Shown here: piece by piece, positions 1 to 8,020 of the stretch
How positions within the stretch are numbered: the stretch's first letter is position 1
Layout of the letters: every line of letters starts with the position of its first letter
From: Actinophytocola sp035634895
GTDB lineage: Bacteria > Actinomycetota > Actinomycetes > Mycobacteriales > Pseudonocardiaceae
NCBI RefSeq assembly: GCF_035634895.1
Contig: NZ_DASQCC010000194.1
Coordinates: forward strand, 1-64,000
Length of the DNA stretch: 64,000 nucleotides
Reading direction: 5' to 3'
Notes under the pieces: generated by a model
The model's input: the letters and a program-made list of their open reading frames with translations, nothing else
Told to the model about the DNA's origin: nothing
The model's database searches: none
Position numbers and translations under genes: made by a program

Positions 1-679
1 TCTTCGTGACGGCACCACCACCGCCGCCGCCCCCGCTGTAGCCGCCGCCCCCGCCACCACCGCCGTGGCCACCACCGCCGCCGCCGGAGTTGTACGCGGC
101 GGGTGGGGCGTCGTGGCTGGGCTGGGCGCCGGCCGGCGTGGTCGCGCCACTGCTGTTGATCTTGTCGACGACCCCGGTCAGCTGGGTCATCACGGCCTCG
201 AGGTTGGTGCTGCTCTCGCCGCTGACCTGTGCGCCCAGCCGGATCAGCTCGGAGATCTTGGCCTGTGCGCCCGCGTTGTCACCGGCCGCCCGCAGCGCCG
301 AGGCGGCCGACAGCAGCTCGGCCGCCTTGTCCATGAAGTTGTCGATCAGCTGCTGGTTGCTGTTCTGGCCGACCTTCAGGATGCCGGCGGCCTCGGTCAC
401 CGCGGACTGCACCTGGGCGCTGTACTCGCTGATGTCCTTGGCGGAGTTGGTCATCGCCTGCGCGTCGGCGGCCTGCCGGTCGGCCGAGCCGCCGGTCCAG
501 CCCTCCTGCAGGTTGCGGTTCTGCGCGCCGCTGTCGGTCTGGTAGGTGTACAGCGCGTTCTGGACGTTGCCGTGCGCCTGGCCGACGTCGTAGATCGCGC
601 CGTCGTCGGTCGCGAGCTGGTACTGCGCGTCGGCGGCGGGCTGGACGAGCGGCGTGACCAGCGAGGCGGTCGTGGTCAT
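1..679 (-). CDS. ESX-associated WXG100-like protein with Gly-rich tail (partial)
   Basis: The gene runs off the left edge of the window; about 226 residues are visible and the stop is not reached. The N-terminal 150 residues are helical and Ala/Gln-rich, with a W61-T-G63 turn as in WXG100 proteins exported by type VII (ESX) systems. A Pro/Ala linker follows, then a tail of almost only Gly with scattered His and Tyr. The ATG lies at 677-679 and overlaps the stop of the upstream EspC-like gene in an ATGA, so the two are translationally coupled and probably act as a pair. Type VII export is inferred from the W-x-G turn, size and pairing. No ESX core gene (EccC, EccB, MycP) is in the window, so which ESX system serves it is unknown. 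The Gly-rich tail could mediate surface association, but nothing in the sequence proves this. Confidence 0.7.
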   Translation of the reverse strand, partial: MTTTASLVTPLVQPAADAQYQLATDDGAIYDVGQAHGNVQNALYTYQTDSGAQNRNLQEGWTGGSADRQAADAQAMTNSAKDISEYSAQVQSAVTEAAGILKVGQNSNQQLIDNFMDKAAELLSAASALRAAGDNAGAQAKISELIRLGAQVSGESSTNLEAVMTQLTGVVDKINSSGATTPAGAQPSHDAPPAAYNSGGGGGGHGGGGGGGGYSGGGGGGGAVTK

Positions 680-1038
680 GTGATCTCACCCAGCGCCCGG
701 CGCAGGTTGCGGTCGTGGTCGTCCTCGAGGTTCTTGTAGTTCGTCCACGTGTTGGCGACCGCGTCGGTCATGTCGGCCGTGTTGCCGGCGAGGCCGTGGA
801 CCCGGTCGAGCTGGCTCCGCGACGCGTTGCGGATGGCCGAGGACAACCCGACGTCGTTGCCCACGCGGGAGAACGCGTGGTCGTGCAGCGTCGTGTGCCC
901 GCCGAGGTTCGTGCGCGTCACGGTGTGCAGGTCGTCGGCGAGCGGCCGGTGTCCCCTGGTGAAGCTCGCGAACGAGGTCTCGTCCGCGTCGTAGCCAGGT
1001 GGCGGTGGCGGCAACGATGGCTCGTCGTGCTTGGTCAT
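676..1038 (-). CDS. EspC-like ESX secretion-associated small protein
   Basis: This 120-residue protein has a Pro-rich N-terminus (residues 8-14) followed by a predicted two-helix region. Near the C-terminus is a Tyr followed four residues later by Glu (the YKNLE stretch), matching the YxxxD/E signal of type VII secretion substrates. Size, helical layout and signal resemble the EspC family that partners WXG-type proteins. Its TGA overlaps the ATG of the downstream WXG100-like gene by 4 bp. Function beyond probable co-export is not visible. Assignment to the EspC family is from overall character, not a database match. Confidence 0.65.
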   Translation of the reverse strand: MTKHDEPSLPPPPPGYDADETSFASFTRGHRPLADDLHTVTRTNLGGHTTLHDHAFSRVGNDVGLSSAIRNASRSQLDRVHGLAGNTADMTDAVANTWTNYKNLEDDHDRNLRRALGEIT

Positions 1039-1105
1039 CCGTATCCCCTCCTGCTTAGAGCAAAGGGTAGGTCAAGCAAACCGGACCTGGGGCGAATTCG
1101 GCAGA

Positions 1106-1972
1106 TCAGACCCCTATCGGATGCCAGACCGTCTTGGTTTCCAGGAAGGCACGCAGCCGGGACACGTCCGGCTGAACGGTCCAGTCCGGCTCGGCGCCCT
1201 TCGCCCGCAGGACCCGCTTGACCGTGTCCGCGGCGGCGCCCTCCAGCTCGGCACGCATGGACTCGGGCGCGCCGGCCAGGTCCAGCGCGTTGACGTCGGC
1301 GTGTGAGGCCAGCCACGGAGCCAGCTCGGCGGTGCGGCCGGTGACGATGTTGACGACACCGCCCGGCACGTCGGAGGTCGCGAGCACCTCGGACAGCGTG
1401 ATCGCCGGCAGCGGCCGGTCCTGGCTCGTGACGACCACCGCCGTGTTGCCGGTCGCGATCACCGGCGCCAGCACGCTCACCAGGCCCAGCAAGGAAGAGG
1501 CCTGCGGCGCGAGCACACCGACCACACCCGTCGGCTCCGGCACGGAGAACGAGAAGTACGGCCCCGCGACGGGGTTCGAGGCGCCCAGCACCGAGGCGAC
1601 CTTGTCCGGCCAGCCCGCGTACCAGACCCAGCGGTCGATCGCGGCGTCCACTGTGGACTGTGCCTTCTTGGCCGCGACCCCTTCACTGGCCGCGGTTTCG
1701 GCGACGAACTGCTCGCGCCGGCCCTCCAGCAGCTCCGCCACCCGGTACAGCACCTGGCCGCGGTTGTAGGCGGTCGCGCCGGACCAGCCGGGAAAAGCCT
1801 TGCGTGCGGCCACGACCGCGTCCCGGACGTCCTTGCGGGAGCCCTGCGCGGCGTTGGCGAGGAACGTGCCCCTGGCGTCCTTCACCGGGTAGCTGCGGCC
1901 GGACTCCGAACGCGGGAACGCGCCGCCGATGTAGAGCTTGTAGGTCTTGGCGACGGAGAGTCGGTCAGACAT
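1106..1972 (-). CDS. Short aldehyde dehydrogenase-family protein lacking the catalytic half
   Basis: The 288-residue product resembles the N-terminal NAD-binding half of an aldehyde dehydrogenase: a KLYIGGAF opening, then a PTGVVGVLAP segment and a GGVVNIVTG segment. It then ends without the LELGGK glutamate motif or the catalytic cysteine. It is therefore predicted to be inactive as a dehydrogenase on its own. The start ATG at 1972 overlaps the end of the full-length aldehyde dehydrogenase gene by 8 bp, which supports this start over in-frame upstream codons. Cotranscribed with deoC and the active enzyme, it may be a regulatory or structural partner. No frameshift or second-half remnant is seen before 1106, so the short form looks intentional rather than decayed. 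Confidence 0.8.
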   Translation of the reverse strand: MSDRLSVAKTYKLYIGGAFPRSESGRSYPVKDARGTFLANAAQGSRKDVRDAVVAARKAFPGWSGATAYNRGQVLYRVAELLEGRREQFVAETAASEGVAAKKAQSTVDAAIDRWVWYAGWPDKVASVLGASNPVAGPYFSFSVPEPTGVVGVLAPQASSLLGLVSVLAPVIATGNTAVVVTSQDRPLPAITLSEVLATSDVPGGVVNIVTGRTAELAPWLASHADVNALDLAGAPESMRAELEGAAADTVKRVLRAKGAEPDWTVQPDVSRLRAFLETKTVWHPIGV

Positions 1973-3392
1973 CGAGGTATGCCTCCAGTCCCGCGCGGCC
2001 ACCCTCGCGGCCGAAGCCGGACTCCTGGTAGCCGCCGAACGGCGCGGTCGGGTCGAACCGGTTGAAAGTGTTGGCCCACACCACGCCCGCGCGGAGCTTG
2101 TCGGCCATCCAGAGAATCCGCGAGCCCTTGTCGGTCCAGATGCCCGCGGACAGCCCGTAGGGCGTGTTGTTGGCCTTGGCGACGGCCTCGTCCGGCGTGC
2201 GGAACGTGAGCACGGACAGCACCGGCCCGAAGATCTCCTCGCGGGCGATCCGCATGGCCTGGCTGACACCGGAGAAGACGGTCGGCGCGAAGTAGAAACC
2301 CTTCTCCGGCAACGGACACGGGCTCACCCACTTCTCGGCGCCCTCCTGCTCGCCCGCCTCGACCAGCGACGTGATCCTGGCGAGCTGCTCACCCGAGTTG
2401 ATGGCGCCGACGTCGGTGTTCTTGTCGAGCGGGTCGCCGACGCGCAGGGTCGAGATCCGCGCGTGCAGCTTCTCGACCACCTCGTCGGCAACGGACTCCT
2501 GGACCAGCAGCCGCGAGCCGGCACAGCAGACGTGGCCCTGGTTGAAGAAGATGCCGTTGACGATGCCCTCGACGGCCTGGTCGAGCGGCGCGTCGTCGAA
2601 CACCACGTTGGCGGCCTTGCCACCCAGCTCCAGCGTCAGCTTCCTGCCCCGCCCCGCGAGTGAGCGCTGGATGAGCTTGCCGACCTCGGTCGAGCCGGTG
2701 AACGCGACCTTGTCGATGCCGTTGTGGCTCACCAGCTCCGCGCCCACATCGCCGGCGCCGGGCAGGATGTTGACCACACCGGGCGGCAGCTCGGCCTGCT
2801 GGATGATTTCGGCCAGCACCAGCGCGGTCAGCGGGGTCGTCTCCGCCGGCTTCAGTACGACCGTGTTGCCGCAGGCCAGGGCCGGCGCGATCTTCCAGGC
2901 GGCCATGAGCAGCGGGAAGTTCCACGGGATGACCTGGCCGGCCACACCCAGCGGCCTGGGGTCCGGGCCGAGGCCGGCGTAGGCGAGCTTGTCGGCCCAA
3001 CCCGCGTGGTAGAAGAAGTGCGCCGAGGCGGTCGGCACGTCGACGTCGCGGGACTCCTTGATCGGCTTGCCGTTGTCGAGGCTCTCCAGGACGGCCAGCT
3101 CACGCGCGCGCTCGGCGATCATGCGGGCGATCCGGTAGATGTACTTGGCGCGCTCGGCGCCCGGCATCCTGCCCCACACGCGGTCGTAGGCGCGCCGGGC
3201 GGCCTTGACGGCGGCGTCGACGTCCTCCCTACCGGCCGTGCTGACCTCGGCCAGCACCTCCTCGGTGGCCGGGTTGACGGTCTTCAGCGGCTCACCGGCG
3301 CCCTCGACGAACTCACCGTCGACGAACATCCGGTAGCTGGGCTTGAGGTTCGCGATGTCCCGGGACTCCGGCGCCGGGGCGTACTCCCACAT
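1965..3392 (-). CDS. Aldehyde dehydrogenase
   Basis: A full-length 475-residue NAD(P)-dependent aldehyde dehydrogenase. Visible hallmarks are VIPWNFPLLMAAWKIAPALA, the FTGSTEVGK nucleotide-binding turn, the general-base glutamate in LELGGK and the catalytic cysteine in NQGHVCCAGSR, followed by EEIFGPVLSV. The start ATG abuts the deoC stop with no spacer, so the two are coupled. The context suggests that it oxidises acetaldehyde released by DeoC during deoxynucleoside breakdown. This substrate is inferred from the operon, since family members differ little in sequence. The short dehydrogenase-like gene downstream overlaps it by 8 bp and may form a complex with it. Confidence 0.93.
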   Translation of the reverse strand: MWEYAPAPESRDIANLKPSYRMFVDGEFVEGAGEPLKTVNPATEEVLAEVSTAGREDVDAAVKAARRAYDRVWGRMPGAERAKYIYRIARMIAERARELAVLESLDNGKPIKESRDVDVPTASAHFFYHAGWADKLAYAGLGPDPRPLGVAGQVIPWNFPLLMAAWKIAPALACGNTVVLKPAETTPLTALVLAEIIQQAELPPGVVNILPGAGDVGAELVSHNGIDKVAFTGSTEVGKLIQRSLAGRGRKLTLELGGKAANVVFDDAPLDQAVEGIVNGIFFNQGHVCCAGSRLLVQESVADEVVEKLHARISTLRVGDPLDKNTDVGAINSGEQLARITSLVEAGEQEGAEKWVSPCPLPEKGFYFAPTVFSGVSQAMRIAREEIFGPVLSVLTFRTPDEAVAKANNTPYGLSAGIWTDKGSRILWMADKLRAGVVWANTFNRFDPTAPFGGYQESGFGREGGRAGLEAYLDV

Positions 3393-4361
3393 TCAGTCCA
3401 CCGTCACATAGTCAGGGCCGCTGTAGTGGCCGTCGAGCTGGGCGCGGCGCTGCATGAGCAGGTCGTTGAGCAGGCTGGACGCGCCGAAGCGGAACAGTGA
3501 GTTGGTGAGCCAGTCCTCACCGGCGACCTCGTGCACGGCGACCAGGTAGCGGATGGCGTCCTTGGTGTTGCGGATGCCGCCGGCCGGTTTGACGCCGCGG
3601 TGCTCGCCGGTCTGGGTGTGCCAGTCGCGGACCGCCTGGAGCATCACGTGTGTGACGGGCAGCGTGGCGGCGGGGCTGACCTTGCCGGTCGAGGTCTTGA
3701 TGAAGTCGCCGCCGGCCAGCAGGGCGAGCCAGGAGGCGCGGCGGACGTTGTCGTAGGTGGACAGCTCGCCGGTCTCCAGGATGACCTTGAGGTGGGTGTC
3801 GCCGCAGGCCTGCTTGATCGTGACGATCTCGTCGAACACCCGGCCGTACTGCCCGGAGAGGAACGCGCCGCGGTCGATGACCATGTCGACCTCGGTGGCG
3901 CCGCTCTCGACGGCCAGCTCGGTGTCGGCGATCTTGATCTTGATACTGGACCGCCCGCTGGGGAACGCCGTGGCCACGCTGGCGATGCCGACGCCCGTCC
4001 CCCGCAGTTCCTCGGCGGCCGTCGCCACCATGTCCGGGTAGACACAGACGGCGGCGACCCTGGGTACCTCGGGCCGCTCGGGGTCGGGGCGGCGGGCCTT
4101 GGCACAGAGGGACCGGACCTTGCCGGCGGTGTCCGCGCCTTCGAGCGTGGTGAGGTCCACCATGCTGACCGCGGTGTCGATGGCCCACAGCTTGGCGGCC
4201 TTCTTGATGCTCCGGGTGGCCAGGCCGGCCGCCCGCTGCTCGACGCCGACCTGGTCGACACCGGGCAGGCCGTGGAGGAACCGCCGCAGGGCGGACTCGT
4301 CCCTGGTCGCGTCGGCGAGCGCGGGCGGTAACCCGGTGCTCGTCGTTGAGGGTGCTGCCAT
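3393..4361 (-). CDS. deoC: Deoxyribose-phosphate aldolase
   Basis: The product (322 residues from ATG 4361) cleaves 2-deoxyribose-5-phosphate to acetaldehyde and glyceraldehyde-3-phosphate. The Schiff-base lysine sits in FIKTSTGK and the second active-site lysine in KPAGGIR, both intact. The VCVYPDMV segment and the EVDMVID stretch are also typical. In-frame codons further upstream fall in repeat-array sequence, so 4361 is preferred. Compared with the roughly 220-260 residue bacterial enzyme there is an N-terminal extension of about 60 residues, as in other actinobacterial DeoC proteins. It heads a three-gene operon with two aldehyde dehydrogenase-family genes and supplies the last step of deoxynucleoside catabolism begun by PNP and DeoA elsewhere in the window. 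Confidence 0.95.
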   Translation of the reverse strand: MAAPSTTSTGLPPALADATRDESALRRFLHGLPGVDQVGVEQRAAGLATRSIKKAAKLWAIDTAVSMVDLTTLEGADTAGKVRSLCAKARRPDPERPEVPRVAAVCVYPDMVATAAEELRGTGVGIASVATAFPSGRSSIKIKIADTELAVESGATEVDMVIDRGAFLSGQYGRVFDEIVTIKQACGDTHLKVILETGELSTYDNVRRASWLALLAGGDFIKTSTGKVSPAATLPVTHVMLQAVRDWHTQTGEHRGVKPAGGIRNTKDAIRYLVAVHEVAGEDWLTNSLFRFGASSLLNDLLMQRRAQLDGHYSGPDYVTVD

Positions 4362-4392
4362 GCGCCCGAGTCTAGGGACCTCACAAGCCCCA

Positions 4393-4692
4393 CGTTCAAC
4401 CATCGCGAGTCGCGCGTTCACACATACCGAGTCCCGCGTTCGCACATACCGAGTTGCGGTTTCGTGCAGACGGGACATGCACGAAACCGCAACTCACTGT
4501 GTTTGAACGCAGGACTCAGTGTGTTGAACGCAGGGTTCGGTGTGTTGAACGCAGGGTTCGGTGTGTTGAACCGCGACTCGGTGTGTTTGAACGTGCGGTT
4601 CGGTGTGGTTGAACGCGGGACTCGCACTGTTTGAGCGCGGGGTTCGGTGTGGTTGAACGCGGGACTCGCGGTGGTTGAACGCGGGACTCGCG
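4393..4692. repeat. Array of ~21-bp GAACGCGGGACTCG units around a hairpin
   Basis: The gap between deoC and the alpha/beta hydrolase is filled with diverged copies of a ~21-bp unit whose core is GAACGCGGGACTCG, separated by GTGTGTT-like spacers. About nine copies lie to the right of the central hairpin (4500-4692). Two to three lie to the left in the opposite orientation (4393-4440). The whole is a large imperfect palindrome. A second array with the same organisation occurs at 54199-54450, and a single inverted pair lies at 21199-21242. Units vary by base changes rather than sharing a fixed spacer, which argues against CRISPR. No convincing coding sequence is present. Confidence 0.9.
4451..4495. 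repeat. Perfect 18-bp inverted repeat at the array centre
   Basis: The arm GAGTTGCGGTTTCGTGCA (4451-4468) is followed by a 9-base loop and its exact reverse complement (4478-4495). The same arms, with a different loop, recur at 54248-54292. In RNA this would be a very stable stem. Its position downstream of minus-strand genes on one side and upstream of deoC on the other would suit a terminator, a binding site or a mobile palindromic element. Confidence 0.9.
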
Positions 4693-4715
4693 CGGGGGGT
4701 GCGGGTGGGGGTGGG

Positions 4716-5612
4716 TTAGGAGCCTGAGGAGGTGGGGACCTCGGTTGGGCCGGTGCGGAGGAGGGTGCGCCAGTGGTCTGGGTCGTGTTCGGCGGGTGGG
4801 GTGGTGGTGATGAAGTCGTTCAGCAGGGTGATGAAGCGGGGTGGGTCGGTTTGGTGGGGGAAGTGGCCGGCGCCGTCGAAGATCTCCAGTCGGCTGCCGG
4901 GCATCGCTTCGTGGGCCTTGTGGGCGTGGGCGGGTGGGACGATCCGGTCGGCGGAGCCCCAGACCAGCAGTGTCGGGATGGCGCGGGTCAGGTAGCAGCG
5001 GTCGAGCATGGTCACCACCTGGCCGCGGACGTCGACGACGGACCGCAGCGTCCGGAGGAACGCCGTCCGGGCCGCGGGGTCCCGCAGGGCGGCGTACCGC
5101 TCCCGGGCGTACCTCGCGTCCGGGCCGAAGTCCAGCATCGGCAGCAGCGACGGCACGCCGGGCAGGTGGGTGAGCAGCGACAGCGCGAGGTCGGCGCCGG
5201 GTACGGACGCCATCCGCAGCAACGGGTGCACGTCGCGGCCGATACCGCCGCTCGCCACCAGCACCAGCCGCGCGCAGCGCTCGGGGAACTGGTAGGCGAA
5301 CTGCATGGCCACGCCGCCGCCGAGTGAGTGACCGACGACTGTCACCCGGTCGATGTCGAGGACGCCGAGGAGGTCACGCATCCCGCACGCGTACGCCGCC
5401 GCGGCGTAGTCGGCGCGGGGCTTGTCCGAGCCGCCGTGGCCGAGCAGGTCCGGCGCGATGACTGTGTACCGCTTCGCCAGCTCCGGCAGCAGGTGCGCCC
5501 AGGTGCCGGAGTGGTCGCTGATCCCGTGCACGAGCAGCAACGCTGGACCGCTGCCGAGCATCCGGTACGCCCGGCGGTAGCCGTGGATGACGCGGTACCG
5601 CAGCTCTGCCAC
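4716..5612 (-). CDS. Alpha/beta-fold hydrolase
   Basis: A 298-residue alpha/beta hydrolase. The oxyanion region is LLLVHGISDHSGTW, the nucleophile elbow GHSLGGG, the acid in VWGSADRIVPP and the catalytic histidine in GAGHFPHQ, so the triad is complete. GTG at 5612 is chosen because it begins the conserved core just after the upstream DUF1707 gene; a longer frame would read into that gene. Substrate cannot be read from the sequence; epoxide, ester or C-C bond hydrolysis are all possible. It follows the DUF1707 gene by 34 bp and is probably cotranscribed with it. Confidence 0.88.
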   Translation of the reverse strand: MAELRYRVIHGYRRAYRMLGSGPALLLVHGISDHSGTWAHLLPELAKRYTVIAPDLLGHGGSDKPRADYAAAAYACGMRDLLGVLDIDRVTVVGHSLGGGVAMQFAYQFPERCARLVLVASGGIGRDVHPLLRMASVPGADLALSLLTHLPGVPSLLPMLDFGPDARYARERYAALRDPAARTAFLRTLRSVVDVRGQVVTMLDRCYLTRAIPTLLVWGSADRIVPPAHAHKAHEAMPGSRLEIFDGAGHFPHQTDPPRFITLLNDFITTTPPAEHDPDHWRTLLRTGPTEVPTSSGS

Positions 5613-5646
5613 CCACGCATTCTGACGTGGGCAGATGACGCTGGCG

Positions 5647-6306
5647 TTACTCTTCCAGCTCCTTGGCTTTCCTCTTGCGGTGCTTGACGTCGACGCCGCC
5701 CCACACGGCGAGGCCGGTGATCCGCACGAGTGGCGCGCCCGGGATCGGCTGGCCCTGGTTGCGCGCGTGGTTCTCGAAGGCGCCCATGAAGCCGACGCCG
5801 TTGACCTGGACGGTGATGTCGTCCGGCACGTAGATGTCGATGCCACCCATGAAGGCGAACGCCTGGATGGTCGTCTCGGCCTCCTCGAACCGGGCCTGCG
5901 TGAGGTCGATCTCGATGCCACCCATCAGGGCGAACGACGTGAACGTCGGCGGGACCGTCCAGATGCCCTTGCGCTCCGTGCCCGCCATGATCGCGACCGC
6001 GCCGGTCGACGTGCCGCGGCCGCCGATCCGGTTGGACGGCGCGGGCAGGGGCGCCGGTGCGCTGCCCGCCGGCGGCGGCGCGAGTGGCAACCGCATGATC
6101 TGGTTGCCGACCGGCAGGTCCCGCAGCAGCGGCTCGAGGTCGCCGAACGTCTTCGCGGCGTAGACCTTGTCGAGCCGTTCCTCCAGCTCGTTGACCGTGA
6201 GCCGGCCCTCCGCCATGGCGGTGTTCAACACCTGCGCGACACGCTCGCGGTCGTCGTTGGACACCCGCATCTCCCGCGGGTCTGGCACGGCTGGCGGTTC
6301 ACTCAC
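5647..6306 (-). CDS. DUF1707 / LiaF-like C-terminal domain protein
   Basis: The 219-residue product begins with a DUF1707 module (RVSNDDRERVAQVLN through the LEERLDKVYAAKT stretch). A Pro/Ala linker follows, then a beta-rich domain with repeated FALMGGIEI and FAFMGGIDIYV segments as in the LiaF C-terminal domain. There is no transmembrane helix, so it is probably cytosolic or peripheral. LiaF-type proteins act in cell-envelope stress sensing, but whether this one does is inference. The GTG at 6306 is used; the ATG at 6270 is an alternative that would remove 12 residues. The start lies only 23 bp from the divergent methyltransferase gene, so the two promoters overlap. Confidence 0.8.
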   Translation of the reverse strand: MSEPPAVPDPREMRVSNDDRERVAQVLNTAMAEGRLTVNELEERLDKVYAAKTFGDLEPLLRDLPVGNQIMRLPLAPPPAGSAPAPLPAPSNRIGGRGTSTGAVAIMAGTERKGIWTVPPTFTSFALMGGIEIDLTQARFEEAETTIQAFAFMGGIDIYVPDDITVQVNGVGFMGAFENHARNQGQPIPGAPLVRITGLAVWGGVDVKHRKRKAKELEE

Positions 6307-6329
6307 GCGGGTGAGGTTATCGTGCGCAC

Positions 6330-7130
6330 ATGCCTGACGGTCCCCGGCACGACCATTTGTCCACCGGCGACCTCGCCAAGGCCGACGTGGAAATCCAAAT
6401 CGCCGCGCTGGACCGCCAGTCGCGGTTGCCCGGAATTCCCCGGTTGCGCGCGTGGTCGCTCGCGGTGCTCGGATTGAAGCCCGGCGAACGGGTTCTCGAC
6501 ATCGGTTCAGGGACCGGTGAACACGCACGGTTACTGGCCGAGGCGGTCGGCGAGACCGGTGAGGCCACCGGCGTCGACCCGAACGAGGGCATGCGCGCGG
6601 AGGCGGCCCGGCGTGCACCCCGTGCCCGGTTCGTCCCCGGCGACGCCTACGAACTGCCGTTTCCCGATGGTTCACTGGACGCGGTGACCTGCGAGCGCCT
6701 GTTCCAGCACCTGCACGACCCCGACCGGGCGGCCCGCGAGATTGGCCGGGTGCTGCGCCCCGGTGGACGGACAGTGATCACCGACACCGACTGGGGCACC
6801 GCGATCATCCATCCCGGCGATCCGGACATCGCACGCGTCGTCACCGAGGCCATGCGGGGCGGCATCGCCAACCCGTTCGCCGCGCGGCGGCTGGCCGGTC
6901 ACGTCAAGCGGGCCGGGCTGACCATCGACGACGTCGGATCGCAGGCGCTGGTCCAGTCCCCCTCGGCGGCGACCGGGCCGCTGGTGCGGATGCTGGGCCG
7001 GATGGCCGTGGACCGCGGGGTGGTCGACGCCGAGGGGTGCGAGCAGTTCCTCGCCGACCTGGCGGCCGCCGCGGAGAGCGGTGACTTTCACATGTCGGTG
7101 ACGATGTTCGCGGTACTGGCCCACAGGTAA
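6330..7130 (+). CDS. SAM-dependent methyltransferase (class I)
   Basis: A 266-residue class I methyltransferase. Motif I is VLDIGSGTGEHARLLA, followed by the acidic loop GVDPNEGM and the post-motif FPDGSLDAVTCERLFQHL and LRPGGR segments, as in UbiE-like enzymes. It is complete and soluble. The acceptor is unknown. It is transcribed divergently from the DUF1707 gene and stands 14 bp ahead of upp, so it may share transcription with it, although no functional link is apparent. Confidence 0.88.
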   Translation: MPDGPRHDHLSTGDLAKADVEIQIAALDRQSRLPGIPRLRAWSLAVLGLKPGERVLDIGSGTGEHARLLAEAVGETGEATGVDPNEGMRAEAARRAPRARFVPGDAYELPFPDGSLDAVTCERLFQHLHDPDRAAREIGRVLRPGGRTVITDTDWGTAIIHPGDPDIARVVTEAMRGGIANPFAARRLAGHVKRAGLTIDDVGSQALVQSPSAATGPLVRMLGRMAVDRGVVDAEGCEQFLADLAAAAESGDFHMSVTMFAVLAHR

Positions 7131-7144
7131 TACCGTTCGGGCCC

Positions 7145-7768
7145 ATGGATGTGCTGACCGTCGATCACCCGCTCGCCAAGTCGCGGTTGACCGTCATGCG
7201 GGACGCCCGCACCGACAACGCCGTGTTCCGCGCGGCGCTGCACGAGCTGACCGTCATGCTGATCTACGAGGCGACGCGGAACGCGCCGGTGCGCACGGAG
7301 CGCATCCACACGCCGGTCGCGCGCACCGAGGGCTACTGGCTGGCGAACCCGCCGCTGCTGGTGCCGGTGCTGCGTGCCGGGCTGGGCATGGCCGACCAGG
7401 CGCACAAGCTGATCCCCGAGGCGCAGATGGGATTCGTCGGCCTGGCCCGCAACGAGGAGACGCTGGAGCCGACGCCGTACATGGAGTCGCTGCCGGCCGA
7501 CCTCGCCGGGCGCCCGGTGTTCGTGCTCGACCCGATGCTCGCGACCGGCGGGTCCATGGAGTACACGATCCGGCTGCTCACCGGCCGGGGCGCGACGGAC
7601 GTGACCGCGGTGTGCGCGCTTGCGGCGCCCGAGGGCATCAAGCACCTTGCCGAGTCCGGCCTGCCGGTACGGCTGGTGACGGCCGCCGTGGACGAACGGC
7701 TGAACGACTCCGGCTACATCGTGCCCGGGTTGGGTGATGCCGGTGACCGGCAGTACGGCGCCGTGTGA
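7145..7768 (+). CDS. upp: Uracil phosphoribosyltransferase
   Basis: At 207 residues it has the family's normal length. It converts uracil and PRPP to UMP. The PRPP loop is FVLDPMLATGGSMEY, and the LVPVLRAGLGM and C-terminal PGLGDAGDRQYG segments that bind uracil are intact. It belongs to the pyrimidine-salvage set in this window: uridine imported by the BMP-type transporter would be cleaved by DeoA-type phosphorylase and the uracil recovered here. The methyltransferase lies 14 bp upstream; the downstream toxin-antitoxin operon has its own operator. Confidence 0.96.
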   Translation: MDVLTVDHPLAKSRLTVMRDARTDNAVFRAALHELTVMLIYEATRNAPVRTERIHTPVARTEGYWLANPPLLVPVLRAGLGMADQAHKLIPEAQMGFVGLARNEETLEPTPYMESLPADLAGRPVFVLDPMLATGGSMEYTIRLLTGRGATDVTAVCALAAPEGIKHLAESGLPVRLVTAAVDERLNDSGYIVPGLGDAGDRQYGAV

Positions 7769-7787
7769 GTGCGACGCTACCGATCTT

Positions 7788-7805
7788 TGGTATCAGAATG
7801 GTACC
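7788..7805. promoter_or_regulatory. Putative operator of the RHH-Fic toxin-antitoxin operon
   Basis: TGGTA at 7788-7792 is repeated at 7799-7803, one helical turn (11 bp) apart. The segment also reads as a GGTA...TACC inverted repeat. It sits 9 bp ahead of the antitoxin ATG. Ribbon-helix-helix antitoxins normally bind short repeated sites of this kind to autoregulate. Binding here is inferred from position and symmetry. Confidence 0.5.
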
Positions 7806-7813
7806 GTCGATTC

Positions 7814-8020
7814 ATGGCGATGACTCTGCGGCTGACCGACGAGGAAAACGATCATCTCTCCGCGCTCGCCGAGGCGGAGGGCCGATCAAAACAGGACATC
7901 ATGAAACTGGCACTCGCCGACCGGTGGTCGCGCCTGCAGAAGGAGCAGCAACTGGGTGAGGTGCTGTCCCGGGTTCTGCCGCGCTACCAAGGATTGCTGA
8001 AGCGGATCGGCACCGCCTGA
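7814..8020 (+). CDS. Ribbon-helix-helix antitoxin
   Basis: A 68-residue protein starting MAMTLRLTDEENDHL. It has a beta strand (MTLRLT) followed by two helices, and a GRSKQDIMKLAL segment typical of the ribbon-helix-helix DNA-binding fold. The C-terminal half (residues 40-68) would be the toxin-binding arm. ATG 7814 is chosen because upstream in-frame codons fall within the operator and overlap upp. The Fic-family toxin follows at 8099. The antitoxin likely represses its own operon through the TGGTA repeats just upstream. Confidence 0.8.
   Translation: MAMTLRLTDEENDHLSALAEAEGRSKQDIMKLALADRWSRLQKEQQLGEVLSRVLPRYQGLLKRIGTA

Noticed and set aside
1..679. PE_PGRS-type protein
   Set aside because: The Gly-rich tail is superficially similar, but there is no PE domain; the N-terminus is WXG-like.
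4418..4627. Minus-strand frame of 69 codons with Thr-Pro-Asn-Pro repeats
   Set aside because: It is only a translation of the repeat array, with no ribosome site and no codon bias.
4393..4692. CRISPR array
   Set aside because: Units are diverged, spacers are only a few GTGTGTT-like bases and nearly identical, orientation flips at the hairpin, and no cas genes are present.
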